From the NCBI RefSeq assembly GCF_937960835.1, contig NZ_CALGPC010000005.1:1-53732 (forward strand): a stretch of DNA of 53,732 nucleotides, given 5' to 3'. Shown here one piece after another: positions 42,917-52,402 of this stretch (position 1 is the first letter of the stretch; every line of letters begins with the position of its first letter). This DNA is from an uncultured Ferrovibrio sp. GTDB lineage: Bacteria; Pseudomonadota; Alphaproteobacteria; Ferrovibrionales; Ferrovibrionaceae. A program made the translations under genes and the position numbers. The notes beneath the pieces were generated by a model. The model was not told where the DNA came from. It saw only the letters and a list, made by a program, of their open reading frames with translations, and searched no databases.

Positions 42917-44319
42917 GCAGGCAGCTTTGGACGGTGCTTGTGCCAATCGACTGTTGCTTCATAAGCCGCAGCCGCGCGCAGCACCAGATCCTCGCGGTGC
43001 ATCGGGCCGACCAGCTGCAGCCCGATGGGCAATCCGGATTGCGAGAAGCCGCAGGACACGGAGATGGCCGGTTGCTGGGTCAGGTTGAAGGGATAGGTGA
43101 ATGGCGTCCAAGCCGTCCAATAGGCATCGCCCATGGCTTCCGGTGCCAGCCGCCCGGCGGTGAACGGCAGCACCGCAAGGCTTGGCGTCAGCAGCAGATC
43201 GTAAGTCTGATGGAAGCGCCGCATCACCACGCCCAGCTTGCTGCGTTCGGTCTGCGCCAGCAGATAGTCCTTCGTGGTGTACGAAGCGCCAGCTTCCACG
43301 GTTTTTGCCAGGCCCGGATCTAGCAGCGCGAACTTTTCCTTTGGCAGCGTCAAGGTTGCGTTGTAGGCGCCAAGGAACCAATGAATGTGGAAGATCTCGA
43401 CAGGATCGGCGAAACCGGGATCGACCTGTTCGACAATCGCGCCCAGCGCAGCGAACTGCTTGGCGGCAGCATCGACGGCCGCGAAGATTTCCGGATCGAC
43501 CTTGGCGTAACCAAGCGTCGGGCTGTAGGCGATCTTCAATCCCTTCACGCCGTCAGACAAATTCGCCGTGTAATCGATATCCTGGTACGGCAGCGAGAAC
43601 CAGTCGCGCACGTCCGGTTTCGCCATCTCCCGCAGCATCAGCGCGGCGTCGCGCACGGTGCGCGTCATAGGACCAAGATGCGCCACGGTGCCGAATGGAC
43701 TGAGCGGCGCAGCTGGAACGCGGCCGAAGCTCGGCTTCAGGCCAGTGATGCCTGTAAAGCCCGCCGGGATGCGGATAGAGCCGCCGCCATCGGTGCCGAC
43801 TGCCAGCGGTCCGAGGCCTGCCGCTACCTGCGCCGAGGCGCCGCCGGACGAACCGCCGGGCGTGGTGCTGATGTTCCAGGGATTGCGCGTGATGCCGGTG
43901 AGCGGCGAATCCGTCACGCCTTTCCAGCCCATTTCCGGCGAAGTGGTCTTGCCGATGATCACGCAGCCCGCTTCGCGCAGACGCGCGGTTACGGGCGCAT
44001 CCTCATCCCACGACTGGTTGGGATCGACGGTCTTGGAGCCGCGCAAGGTTGGCCAGCCTTTGGTGAGGATGATGTCCTTGATCGAGGCTGCAACGCCATC
44101 GATGGGGCTGAGCGGCTTGCCTGCCTTCCAGCGCGCTTCGGATGCCCGTGCGTCGCGCAGCGCAGCTTCGGGATCGACGAGGTTATAGGCGTTGACGATA
44201 GGATTGACCGCCTCGATCCGCTTCAGCAGAGCCTGCGTCGCTTCGACCGGAGACAGGCGCCCAGCCCGATAGGCATCGGCGAGTTCGGCGGCTGTCAAAT
44301 AGCACAAGTCTTCGCTCAT
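42913..44319 (-). CDS. Amidase signature family hydrolase
   Basis: The 468-residue enzyme has the Ser-cisSer-Lys triad of amidase-signature hydrolases: Lys in VAASIKDIILT near residue 78, the Gly-Ser-rich TPGGSSGGASAQVAAGLGPL around residues 150-170 with the cis-Ser and nucleophile Ser, and GTDGGGSIRIPAGF. It hydrolyses a carboxamide; the substrate is unknown, and it lacks GatA-specific context (no gatB or gatC nearby). Its ATG is 79 bp after the SDR gene; its stop overlaps the nnr start. Confidence 0.88.
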   Translation of the reverse strand: MSEDLCYLTAAELADAYRAGRLSPVEATQALLKRIEAVNPIVNAYNLVDPEAALRDARASEARWKAGKPLSPIDGVAASIKDIILTKGWPTLRGSKTVDPNQSWDEDAPVTARLREAGCVIIGKTTSPEMGWKGVTDSPLTGITRNPWNISTTPGGSSGGASAQVAAGLGPLAVGTDGGGSIRIPAGFTGITGLKPSFGRVPAAPLSPFGTVAHLGPMTRTVRDAALMLREMAKPDVRDWFSLPYQDIDYTANLSDGVKGLKIAYSPTLGYAKVDPEIFAAVDAAAKQFAALGAIVEQVDPGFADPVEIFHIHWFLGAYNATLTLPKEKFALLDPGLAKTVEAGASYTTKDYLLAQTERSKLGVVMRRFHQTYDLLLTPSLAVLPFTAGRLAPEAMGDAYWTAWTPFTYPFNLTQQPAISVSCGFSQSGLPIGLQLVGPMHREDLVLRAAAAYEATVDWHKHRPKLPA

Positions 44320-44398
44320 GATCCCCCTGTTTTTCTTATTCGGTTCCGCTTATTCACTCTTGTTCTTTCTTGGTGTGCTTATGCTGCGCCGATCACGC

Positions 44399-45169
44399 TC
44401 AGATCGTCGTGGTCATGCCGCCATCGACCGCCAATACATGGCCGTTGACGTAAGAGGCCGCCGGCGAGGCGAGGAACAGCGCGGCGCCGGCAAGCTCTTC
44501 CGGCTTGCCCCAGCGGCGCAGCGGCGTGCGGTCGTTGACGAATTTGACGAAGGCCTCGTTGGCCATCAAGTCGCGATTGATCTCGGTTTCGAAATAACCC
44601 GGCGCTATGGCGTTGCAGGTTACGCCGGAGACGCCGAGTTCGGCGGCAAAGGATTTGGTCAGACCGGCGATGCCATGCTTGGCCGCCGTATAGGCTGGGA
44701 TGCTGGCCCGCCCCTTCACCGACAGCACCGAGCCGATATTGATGATGCGGCCATGACCGCGCTTGACCATGCCTAAGGCCGCCCGGCGTGACAGCGCGTA
44801 AGCAGCGGTGAGATCGACATCGATGACACTGCGCCAGTCGTCGAGCGTCAGCTCAGCCAGAGGCTTGCGGATGTTGATGCCCGCATTGTTGATCAGGATG
44901 TCGAGCTTTCCGTGGGTCTTCTCGATGGCCTCGATGGCAGCCTCGCCGGCGGGAATGTTGGCAACGTCGAACGCAGCGATATCGACCGCGCCATGGCGGC
45001 GGACGACATCGGCAGCCGTCTGCAGGGTTTCCGGGTGGCGGCCGTTGATGATCACGGTGGCGCCGGCCTCGGCGAACAACTTGGCGAATTCCAGGCCGAA
45101 GCCGCGGGAAGCACCGGTGATCAGGGCTACCTGGCCGGACAAATCGAACAGGCGTTGCAGCATCGTCAT
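44399..45169 (-). CDS. SDR-family oxidoreductase (gluconate 5-dehydrogenase-like)
   Basis: The 256-residue classical short-chain dehydrogenase has TGASRGFGLEFA for NAD(P) binding, the NNAGI motif, catalytic Ser in INIGSVLS and Tyr-x-x-x-Lys in PAYTAAKHG, and the C-terminal GHVLAVDGGMT. The INGRHPETL stretch hints at NADP use and resembles gluconate 5-dehydrogenase and 2-deoxy-D-gluconate dehydrogenase. The start at 45169 follows GGGAGG. It diverges from a zinc alcohol dehydrogenase, so both may share control and a substrate series. Confidence 0.87.
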   Translation of the reverse strand: MTMLQRLFDLSGQVALITGASRGFGLEFAKLFAEAGATVIINGRHPETLQTAADVVRRHGAVDIAAFDVANIPAGEAAIEAIEKTHGKLDILINNAGINIRKPLAELTLDDWRSVIDVDLTAAYALSRRAALGMVKRGHGRIINIGSVLSVKGRASIPAYTAAKHGIAGLTKSFAAELGVSGVTCNAIAPGYFETEINRDLMANEAFVKFVNDRTPLRRWGKPEELAGAALFLASPAASYVNGHVLAVDGGMTTTI

Positions 45170-45261
45170 GGATCGCGTCCTCCCTTGTTCCGAGTTTACC
45201 GGTTTGCGCGCTGGACACCAGCCCGCGCATCTCCGTAGCATCGTGGGAAAGGAGGACGCCC

Positions 45262-46314
45262 ATGCTACGCTGCTATCAAGTGGCCGAATTCGGCAAGCCG
45301 CTCGCCCTGACAGAAAAGCCCCTGCCCGAACCTCGCGGCAGGGAGGTGCTGATCAAGGTCGAGCGATGCGGCGTCTGTCACAGCGATCTGCATATCTGGG
45401 ACGGGTATTTCGACCTCGGCAATGGCAGGCGGATCGTGGCGGCCAATAACGGTGCGCTGCTGCCCCTGACGCTGGGTCATGAGATCGTCGGGACTGTGGC
45501 CGCCGCCGGGTCCGAGGCGTCGATTTCCACCGGTGCGCGCCGGGTGGTGTTTCCCTGGATCGGCTGCGGCACCTGCCCGCCCTGCCGTGACGGCATGGAG
45601 CATCTCTGCGCCGGCGCGCAGAAGGCCATCGGCATCTTCGCCGATGGCGGCTATGCCAGCCATGTGCTGGTGCCGGACGAGCGCTATCTGCTCGATTTCG
45701 GCGAGCTCGAACCAAGCCTCGCTTCCACCTATGCCTGTTCGGGGCTGACAGCCTATTCGGCGCTCAAGAAGATCGGCCGGCTGGCGGATCATCATGAATT
45801 GCTGATCGTCGGCGCTGGCGGCGTTGGGCTGAATGCCGTGGCGCTGGCCAAGGTCGTGACCGGCCAGGCGCCCATCGTGGCCGATCTCGATCCGGCCAAA
45901 CGCGCCGCCGCCATGCAGCTCGGCGCAAAAGATGCCGTCGATCCGCGTGCCGAGGGCGCTGTCAAGGCGCTGCTCAAAGCCACCGGCGGCGTGATGGCCG
46001 CTGTCGATTTCGCTGGCTCCGGTGCCAGCTTCGAATTCGCTTACGGCGTGCTGCGCAAGGGTGGCCATCTGGTCAGCGTCGGATTGCTGGGCGGCGCCGT
46101 GACGCTATCGCTGGGACTGCATGTGATGAAGGGGCTGCGCATCAGCGGCTCTTACGTCGGCGGCCTGGATGAGATGCGCGAACTGCTGGCGCTGGCCCAG
46201 AAAACCTCGCTGCCCTCGCTGCCAATCACGACGCGGCCGCTGGATCAGGCGACAGACTCGCTCACCGCCCTGAAGGCCGGCCAAGTGGTGGGCCGCATCG
46301 TGCTGCAGCCGTGA
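45262..46314 (+). CDS. Zinc-dependent alcohol dehydrogenase
   Basis: This 350-residue MDR-family enzyme has the catalytic zinc ligands Cys in ERCGVCHSDLH and His-Glu in LGHEIVG, the four structural-zinc cysteines in GCGTCPPCRDGMEHLC and the NAD site VGAGGVGLNAVALA followed by an acidic DLDPAK, indicating NAD preference. Substrate is unknown. AAGGAGG precedes the start. It is divergent from the SDR gene over 92 bp and convergent with the FIST gene with a 1-bp gap. Confidence 0.92.
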   Translation: MLRCYQVAEFGKPLALTEKPLPEPRGREVLIKVERCGVCHSDLHIWDGYFDLGNGRRIVAANNGALLPLTLGHEIVGTVAAAGSEASISTGARRVVFPWIGCGTCPPCRDGMEHLCAGAQKAIGIFADGGYASHVLVPDERYLLDFGELEPSLASTYACSGLTAYSALKKIGRLADHHELLIVGAGGVGLNAVALAKVVTGQAPIVADLDPAKRAAAMQLGAKDAVDPRAEGAVKALLKATGGVMAAVDFAGSGASFEFAYGVLRKGGHLVSVGLLGGAVTLSLGLHVMKGLRISGSYVGGLDEMRELLALAQKTSLPSLPITTRPLDQATDSLTALKAGQVVGRIVLQP

Positions 46315-46315
46315 G

Positions 46316-47410
46316 TTAAAGGAAGAGCGTCAGCACGCCGGTATAGCCATAGAGGCGGGACTGCGCGATCTCGCCGCCACAATACATGCCGACCAGCGGC
46401 AGATCGGGGAAGACCGCCTGGATGCGGGCAAGCTCGCCCGGCTCGCGGACGAACTGATCCTGGCAGCGCGCCATGCAGGAATACCACAGAGCGCCGCGCG
46501 GCATGCGGTCACCGCAGCGCCGCTTGAGGTCGCTCAACATGCGGTCCATGTCGCGGCCTGCGCTTTCGACATCACGGCGGCAGAAGAAGATGCTGTCGCC
46601 CTCCTCCATCATGGCGCCGACGGCAATGCCGCCGGCCTGCGGATCGACGCCGACGATGTTGCGTACCATGTAGTCCGGCCGGTCGGCGCCGCTGATCGGC
46701 AGGCCGACCATCAGTCCGGTGGTGAGCTTGCGCAGATCCTGCAGCGATTCCACGGCGAAACAATCGCGCAGCACGTCGTAGGCTGGGCGGTTGTTCAATT
46801 CGAGGACGACGTTGCCGTCGGCGGCGGTGATTTGATGCACATCGCCAACCTGGGCACAGCCTTGCGTAAGCCCTGTGAGGATCGGTTGGTCTTCGGAGAA
46901 CATGAGGCCGGAGGCGCCGCCTTCGACCGGCTTGCCCGCCCATTGCGGCCGCGGGCCGCGCGCGGCAACCAGGCCGCCGACGAGATAAGCGCCGCAGGCC
47001 TCGGCGAAATCCTCGATCAGTTCCGGCAGCGCCGGCACCTGAGGATCGGCATGAAGCACGCCAAGCCAGCCCTGCGGCCGCTCGACGGGGCTGCGGAACA
47101 GGGTCGCAGCGCCGGGCGGGACGGAACCGATCAGGCAGGCCACGACCGGTTCGTCGCAGTATTCCGTAGCGCCAGCGGCGATGCTGTAGCCGCAGGCGGC
47201 GATCATGGCTTCGATGCCGGTGGCGTCGCTTAAGCGCCGCATGATGCGCGGCAACTGGTCGGCCATGCGATCGCTGACATAGACGAAGCCGACATTGGCC
47301 GCATCGGATAGCGGCATCAGCTGAAGCAGGCAGGCATCGACCGCCATGCGCCAGTCGTCGGCAGCGCCGATCCCAAGGCGGAATTGTGAGCCGGTGGTCT
47401 GCTCGGTCAT
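46316..47410 (-). CDS. FIST N/C domain sensory protein
   Basis: The 364-residue protein has an N-terminal FIST domain (about 25-200) and a FIST C domain (about 210-350, ending GMYCGGEIAQSRLYGYTGVLTLF). FIST domains are predicted small-ligand sensors, possibly for amino acids, found with chemotaxis and signalling proteins. Here there is no kinase, cyclase or methyl-accepting domain attached and none next door. It is divergent from the DUF2147 gene. Role unknown. Confidence 0.85.
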   Translation of the reverse strand: MTEQTTGSQFRLGIGAADDWRMAVDACLLQLMPLSDAANVGFVYVSDRMADQLPRIMRRLSDATGIEAMIAACGYSIAAGATEYCDEPVVACLIGSVPPGAATLFRSPVERPQGWLGVLHADPQVPALPELIEDFAEACGAYLVGGLVAARGPRPQWAGKPVEGGASGLMFSEDQPILTGLTQGCAQVGDVHQITAADGNVVLELNNRPAYDVLRDCFAVESLQDLRKLTTGLMVGLPISGADRPDYMVRNIVGVDPQAGGIAVGAMMEEGDSIFFCRRDVESAGRDMDRMLSDLKRRCGDRMPRGALWYSCMARCQDQFVREPGELARIQAVFPDLPLVGMYCGGEIAQSRLYGYTGVLTLFL

Positions 47411-47508
47411 GCCGTCACCCTCCTGTCCGTCGTCACACTATAGTAGCTTGAAGCCGGGATCGATCCGTCCAAATTGACATTAAGGGATTACTTTTCGGGA
47501 GAACCATC

Positions 47509-48009
47509 ATGCCGCGCCGCACAGTCCTTAATCTAGGCGCTTGCTTCGGCGCCGCCCTGCTGATTTTTACGGCTGCCCAGGCTCCCGCGCAGACCACAAA
47601 TGCCCTGTCACCGGTGGGGCAATGGAAAACCATTGACGATGAGACGAATACGGAGCGCAGCATCGTCGAAATCCGCCAGGTGGGCAGCGAACTGCAGGGC
47701 CGCATCCTCAAGATCTTCCCCCGCCCCGGCGAAGATCCTGCCCCTTTATGTCAGCAATGTGAAGGCGAACGCCAAAATCAGCCGATTATCGGCATGATCT
47801 TCCTCTGGGGCCTAGTGCCGGACGGCGCCGATAGCTGGGCTGGCGGGGCGGTCCTCGACCCGCAAAGCGGCAAGATCTACAACGCCAAGATCAGCCTGAC
47901 GGATAACGGCGAGCGGCTGCGAGTGCGTGGCTATCTCGGCACGCCCCTGCTTGGCCGCACCCAGATCTGGCTGCGGCAGTCCGGCAGTACCTCAGCCTCG
48001 GCCGACTAG
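47509..48009 (+). CDS. DUF2147 family exported protein
   Basis: The 166-residue protein has a signal peptide (cleavage near APAQTTN) and a DUF2147 domain: PVGQWKTIDDE, GRILKIFPRPGEDP, a Cys pair in LCQQCEG, IIGMIFLWGL and GKIYNAKISLTDNG with RGYLGTPLLGRTQIW. The fold is lipocalin-like in related proteins; function is unknown. The CxxC-type pair could form a disulfide in the periplasm. Its TAG stop lies in the palindrome CTAG that also holds the stop of the convergent PHA synthase gene. Confidence 0.88.
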   Translation: MPRRTVLNLGACFGAALLIFTAAQAPAQTTNALSPVGQWKTIDDETNTERSIVEIRQVGSELQGRILKIFPRPGEDPAPLCQQCEGERQNQPIIGMIFLWGLVPDGADSWAGGAVLDPQSGKIYNAKISLTDNGERLRVRGYLGTPLLGRTQIWLRQSGSTSASAD

Positions 48010-49829
48010 CTGCCGAAGACGTAGCTGCCCGGCGCTGGCATGAGCGGCAAATAGCCCCTTTTTGCGTTCCCCATGGCAGGCGGCGCGATGTCCTGCCCGC
48101 TGGAATGGTTGACCAGCCAGCCCTGCCAGGCGGGCCACCAGGAACCGGGCTGTTCCGGGGTCTGCGCCACCCAGCGATCGGGATCGATGTAGCCGTCGCG
48201 CATGCCCCGATGCGCCATGCGGAAGCGCCGATTGCCGTGGCCGGGCTCGCTGACGATGCCGGCATTGTGGCCGCCGCTGGTCAGCAGGAAGGTCACGTCC
48301 GTATCGGCCAGGCGGATGATTTTGAAAACCGAATGCCAGGGCGCGACGTGATCCCAGACCGTGCCGACCGCGAAGATCGGCACGCGGATGTCGCTGATCG
48401 CGATCGGATGGCCATCGACCCGGTAACGCCCCTCCGCCAGATCGTTGCGCAAGAACAGCTTGCGCAGATATTCGCTGTGCATCTTGTAGGGCATGCGGGT
48501 CTGATCGGCATTCCAGGCCATCAGATCGTTCATCGGCTGGCGCTCGCCGGCGATGTATTCGTTGACGATGCGCGACCAGATCAGGTCGTTGGAGCGCAGG
48601 AGCTGGAATGCGCCAGCCATCTGCTTGGTATCGAGGAAGCCGCGCTCCCACATCATGTCTTCGAGGAAGCTGACCTGGCTTTCATCGATGAACAGCGAGA
48701 TTTCGCCCGCTTCGCTGAAATCGGTCTGCGCCGCCAGCAGTGTCAGACTTGCCAGCCGCTCGTCCTCTTCGCGCGCCATCGCGGCAGCTGCGATGGTGAG
48801 CAAGGTGCCGCCCAGGCAATAGCCGACGCCATGGACCTTGCGATCAGGGCAGATCGCGTTGATGGCATCCAGCGCGGCCATGACGCCAAGCCGGCGGTAA
48901 TCCTCCATCCCGAGATCGCGGTCCGCATAGGTCGGATTTTTCCACGAAATGATGAAGACGGTGTGACCCTTCTCGACCAGATAGCGCACCAGCGAATTCT
49001 TCGGCGACAGGTCGAGGATGTAATATTTCATGATCCAGGCCGGCACGATCAGGATCGGTTCGGCATGAACCTTCGGCGTCTTCGGCGCATACTGGATCAG
49101 CTCGATCAGGCGGTTGCGATAGACCACCTGCCCTTCAGTGACGGCGAGATTCTCGCCGACCTTGAAGGCCTCAGCACCGGCCGGCGGCAGTCCGGTTGCG
49201 GCGCGCTGCATGTCCTCGATGATGTTGCGCCAGCCGCGCAGCAGGTTGAAGCCCTTCTCCTCCATCGTGCGCTTCAGCGCCACGGGATTGGTGAGCAGGA
49301 AATTGCTGGGCGAGAAGACGTCGAGAATCTGCCGCGCGGTGAACGACACCACATCCGAATGATGACGCGACACGCCGCGTATGCCGGTGGTCGCGTTGTG
49401 CCACCACTGCTGCTGCAGCAGGAAGCCCTGATAGATCAGGTTGAACGGGAATTGCTGCCATTCCGGCGCGGAGAAACGCCGGTCCTGCGCCAGCGGCTGG
49501 ATGCAGGGCGCACCATCCTTCTGGCCGAGCGCACAGGTTGCCGCATAAAGCTGGAAGCGGATCATCTTGCGGATGGCCTTGCGCACCAGCTCAGTCTGCT
49601 TGCCCGGCGCATGCGCCAGATGAACCGCCCAATCCATATAGGCACCCAGCAAGGATGCCGGCGAAAGGCCGTGCGTGAAATAAGCCAAACTGGCGTTCAG
49701 CAGCCGGTCCAGCGGCAGATCAGTCGCCTCCTCATGCGCATCGAGCGCAGGCGCGGCTTTCGGCGCCGGCTGGGATGCAGCGGCGGCGGGTATATTGCCG
49801 GCAGCGGTTGACGGTCGATCGGCGGCCAT
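48006..49829 (-). CDS. phaC: Class I polyhydroxyalkanoate synthase
   Basis: The 607-residue enzyme polymerises 3-hydroxyacyl-CoA into PHA storage granules. It has the N-terminal PhaC domain, the lipase-like box GYCLGG with the nucleophile Cys338, catalytic Asp in GTVWDHVAP and His in SGGHNAGIVSEPG. The WWHNATTG and ILIVPAWIMKYYILDL stretches are typical of class I. The start at 49829 follows AAGAGG; the longer frame by 11 codons is less likely. phaA, phaB and phasin genes are not in the window. Confidence 0.95.
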   Translation of the reverse strand: MAADRPSTAAGNIPAAAASQPAPKAAPALDAHEEATDLPLDRLLNASLAYFTHGLSPASLLGAYMDWAVHLAHAPGKQTELVRKAIRKMIRFQLYAATCALGQKDGAPCIQPLAQDRRFSAPEWQQFPFNLIYQGFLLQQQWWHNATTGIRGVSRHHSDVVSFTARQILDVFSPSNFLLTNPVALKRTMEEKGFNLLRGWRNIIEDMQRAATGLPPAGAEAFKVGENLAVTEGQVVYRNRLIELIQYAPKTPKVHAEPILIVPAWIMKYYILDLSPKNSLVRYLVEKGHTVFIISWKNPTYADRDLGMEDYRRLGVMAALDAINAICPDRKVHGVGYCLGGTLLTIAAAAMAREEDERLASLTLLAAQTDFSEAGEISLFIDESQVSFLEDMMWERGFLDTKQMAGAFQLLRSNDLIWSRIVNEYIAGERQPMNDLMAWNADQTRMPYKMHSEYLRKLFLRNDLAEGRYRVDGHPIAISDIRVPIFAVGTVWDHVAPWHSVFKIIRLADTDVTFLLTSGGHNAGIVSEPGHGNRRFRMAHRGMRDGYIDPDRWVAQTPEQPGSWWPAWQGWLVNHSSGQDIAPPAMGNAKRGYLPLMPAPGSYVFGS

Positions 49830-49959
49830 GGATGCCTCTTCTTGCCGACCATTATGGCCCATGCCGGTCCGGCAGACATTGACCTAGGGCAAATGCACCC
49901 AGGGCATAATCCGTTTTATTCAACAACTTATGCGGCACCGCGTCAGCGCAGCGGCTGGC

Positions 49960-50172
49960 TCAGGATGCAGGATTCTGCGCCTTGCTCATCGCCAGCACGG
50001 CTTCGGAGATGCGCAGCCATTCCATGGCTCCCTCGCGATCCCCCTCTTCCGCCAGCTTGTTGGCGCGAGAAGCTGCGACCTTGGCGGCCTTGCGGCCGTG
50101 ATGACGGATCAATGAAGCAGCGGTCTTGCCGATATCGAGGCCTGCGCTCCCGCCCCCAATGGATGGCTGCAT
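49960..50172 (-). CDS. Small conserved helical protein
   Basis: The 70-residue protein resembles short alphaproteobacterial proteins with the pattern ARHG-x4-A-x2-A-x3-A-x3-L-x-x-G-D-x2-G-A: here LIRHHGRKAAKVAASRA, then KLAEEGDREGAMEWLRISE. It is predicted to be two helices with no signal or metal motif. GAGAGGA precedes the start at 50172. It lies 44 bp after the GT41 gene on the same strand, so it may be the last gene of that transcript. Function unknown. Confidence 0.65.
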   Translation of the reverse strand: MQPSIGGGSAGLDIGKTAASLIRHHGRKAAKVAASRANKLAEEGDREGAMEWLRISEAVLAMSKAQNPAS

Positions 50173-50216
50173 ATCAGTTCCTCTCAAGTGGCTGTGGCCT
50201 GCCCAATCAATGGCAA

Positions 50217-52274
50217 TCAGACAGCGCGTTTCTTGGGCCGTATTCCTTTAGTCGTAGCAGTCTTGCTCGCTGGCTGCGTCCAAAGGCGCTTGTCCTCCGG
50301 GATCGGACGGAACTTGTGCCGACGCGCCAGCTTCTCACGGTAAAAGTCATTGTAGTCTTCGATCGACAGCATTTCACGCGTCTCGTGATCTTCCTCGATC
50401 GCCACCTCATGGTAGATGTCGAGATTGGTCAGATCTGGCTGCGGCAGATTGCCGTCCTGGAATTCCTGCCACATCTGCTGAAAAAGGCCTTCCAGGGCGC
50501 GGACATGACCGTCCATGTCGAAGAGGACGCATTTGTCACGGTTCTGCACCAGTTTCTCGCGATAACGGCGCAAGGTCTCGCGGTCGTGGCCGAGCGCAAT
50601 CGCGCGTTTGACGAAATCCTCCGGCCCATCGCAGACGAGTTCCGGCAGGTTGGCGGCGCGCACAAGGCTGCCGCAGACACGCGAGGCAAAGCTGCGCCCC
50701 GAGAAGGTGAGCACGGGCACACCCATCCACAGAGCATCCGATGCCGTCGTATGGGCGCCATAGGGGAAGCTGTCGAGGAACAGATCCGCCAGAGGATAGC
50801 GGGCAAGATGGGCAGGATTGGCGATCTTCGGCGCGAAGATCAGCCGGTTCGGATCGATCCCGCGCTCCGCCGCCAACGTGCGCAGGCGCTCGTTCAGATT
50901 TTCGGACGCGCTCAACTGCCACAGAACGCTGTTCGGCACCTTCTCAAGGATGGTCATCCAGCGGTCGAAGGTGAAGCGCGTGATCTTCTGGCTGCCGTTG
51001 AAGCTGCAGTAGACGATCGCATCTTCGGGAAGGCCGACGCTTGCACGGGTCGGCGTCTCCGGCGCGATGAGGCGCTTGCGGTCATTGGGCTGATAGCACG
51101 GCAGGCGCAGGACCTTTTCCGTGTAATAGATCTCGGACTCTTTCGGGATGATCCAGTCATCCGCGAGGATGTAGTGGTGATACGGGCTCGCCATCGTGCC
51201 GGGGAAGCCCAGCCAGTTCACGATGATCGGCGCCGGACGGAAGGCCAGCACCCGCGTGCGGGCATCGCGGGTATAGCCGTTGACGTCCACCAAAATGTCG
51301 ATGTTGTCCTCGGCAATGCGCTTGGCCGCCGTCTGGTCGTCCATGCCGGAGATGTCGACCCAGTGCTCGACCGCATTCCGGATGCGTGTCTTGATATTGT
51401 CCTCAGGCGGAATGCCGCAGTAGTAAGCGAAGACCTCCACCTTGCTGCGGTCATGCAATTCGAAGACTTCCGCAGTAAGGAAGCCGATGGCGTGATGGCG
51501 CAGGTCGGAAGACAGATAACCGATCCGCAGCCGGTCCGACGGGCGCCGCTCGACCTGCTGCCACAGGTATTCGGTATCCGCCGGGGGATCTTCGATGGTG
51601 CGGTTATAAGCGGCAGAAACACCCAGATGTAAAATCGGATCGTCCGTATAGGCGGCGATGGATAGCGGGCTGAACCCCTTCATCAGGGCCTTGCGGCTCA
51701 CCCCTTCCCAAGGCTGCACGATCGGCCATTCGCATTGCACCATACGCAAAGCCAGGTAGTGCTGGGCCACGTCAAGCTGGTTCTGATCCAGACTGAGGCC
51801 CTGGCGAAGGATAAGTTCGGCCTCGGCATGCTTCTGATTGCCCTCCAGGACACGGCCAATCTGCTTTATGGCCATCGTCTTGAAGTTCAGCCCGTTGCCG
51901 GTGATCGCCTCGAGCTGATTGACGACGCCCAGCCAGGTCTTGATGGCTTCGTCGGTCTTGCCGGCGCGCTCCCACACGCCGCCGAGATTGATGTAGGGCG
52001 GGAAGAAATCAGGCTTGAGCTTGATCGCCTCTTCAAACGCGTCCTTGGCGCCAGCAAGATCGCCACGGTTCGAAAGCGTCGTACCCAGATTGAAATAGAT
52101 CACATACAGGAATGGGTCGTTCGGATTGAACTTTGCCCACATCCGATACAGCAGCACGGCACGATCGATCTGTCCGACTGCTTGCAGTTTGGTCGCGGCG
52201 TCGATGACCTGGGCAATGGGAAATGGCTGTTGCGACAACCGAACAAGTAACGCCTCAAATTCTTCGCCGCCCAT
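50217..52274 (-). CDS. O-GlcNAc transferase-like glycosyltransferase (GT41/SPINDLY type) with TPRs
   Basis: The 685-residue protein has a short N-terminal TPR region (about 1-180, FNLGTTLSNRGDLAGAKDAF and AIKLKPDFFPPYINLGGVW) and a C-terminal GT41 catalytic region: RIGYLSSDLRHHAIGF with the conserved His, VNWLGFPGTM, VYCSFNGSQKIT, and the nucleotide-sugar region LFLDSFPYGAHTTASDALWM followed by GVPVLTFSGRSFASRV. In eukaryotes and bacteria this family adds GlcNAc or fucose to Ser/Thr of proteins. The 60-residue C-terminal tail is charged and basic. It is cytoplasmic (no signal). It lies 141 bp downstream of the Ser/Thr-rich repeat protein gene on the same strand, suggesting that protein as its acceptor; this is inference. 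Confidence 0.88.
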   Translation of the reverse strand: MGGEEFEALLVRLSQQPFPIAQVIDAATKLQAVGQIDRAVLLYRMWAKFNPNDPFLYVIYFNLGTTLSNRGDLAGAKDAFEEAIKLKPDFFPPYINLGGVWERAGKTDEAIKTWLGVVNQLEAITGNGLNFKTMAIKQIGRVLEGNQKHAEAELILRQGLSLDQNQLDVAQHYLALRMVQCEWPIVQPWEGVSRKALMKGFSPLSIAAYTDDPILHLGVSAAYNRTIEDPPADTEYLWQQVERRPSDRLRIGYLSSDLRHHAIGFLTAEVFELHDRSKVEVFAYYCGIPPEDNIKTRIRNAVEHWVDISGMDDQTAAKRIAEDNIDILVDVNGYTRDARTRVLAFRPAPIIVNWLGFPGTMASPYHHYILADDWIIPKESEIYYTEKVLRLPCYQPNDRKRLIAPETPTRASVGLPEDAIVYCSFNGSQKITRFTFDRWMTILEKVPNSVLWQLSASENLNERLRTLAAERGIDPNRLIFAPKIANPAHLARYPLADLFLDSFPYGAHTTASDALWMGVPVLTFSGRSFASRVCGSLVRAANLPELVCDGPEDFVKRAIALGHDRETLRRYREKLVQNRDKCVLFDMDGHVRALEGLFQQMWQEFQDGNLPQPDLTNLDIYHEVAIEEDHETREMLSIEDYNDFYREKLARRHKFRPIPEDKRLWTQPASKTATTKGIRPKKRAV

Positions 52275-52364
52275 CTCAACCCCATATTCCGCCGCAGCAT
52301 TCCCGCCGGCATTCCACGGGAATGGCGGGTCAAATCTCTACAGCATGAGTACGTGAAGCTTTTC

Positions 52365-52402
52365 GGGGAGGCAAGATATCAAATCGGATATCTCGCCTCC
52401 CC
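52365..52402 (-). other. Strong 16-bp hairpin after the repeat-protein gene
   Basis: GGGGAGGCAAGATATC (52365-52380) pairs with GATATCTCGCCTCCCC (52387-52402) at 15 of 16 positions around a 6-base loop. It starts 14 bp after the repeat protein stop codon. In the minus-strand message the stem is followed by GAAAAGC, not a U-tract, so it is better read as a 3'-end stabiliser or partial terminator than a standard one. A second short inverted repeat, ATTCCCG/CGGGAAT, is at 52299-52323. Confidence 0.65.

Noticed and set aside
42913..44319. Amidase as GatA of the tRNA amidotransferase
   Set aside because: No gatB or gatC beside it and the operon partners (SDR, nnr) do not fit; a general amidase is the safer call.
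48105..51632. Two long plus-strand frames (568 and 596 codons) opposite phaC and the GT41 gene
   Set aside because: Both minus-strand genes have intact family motifs; the plus frames are compositional shadows.
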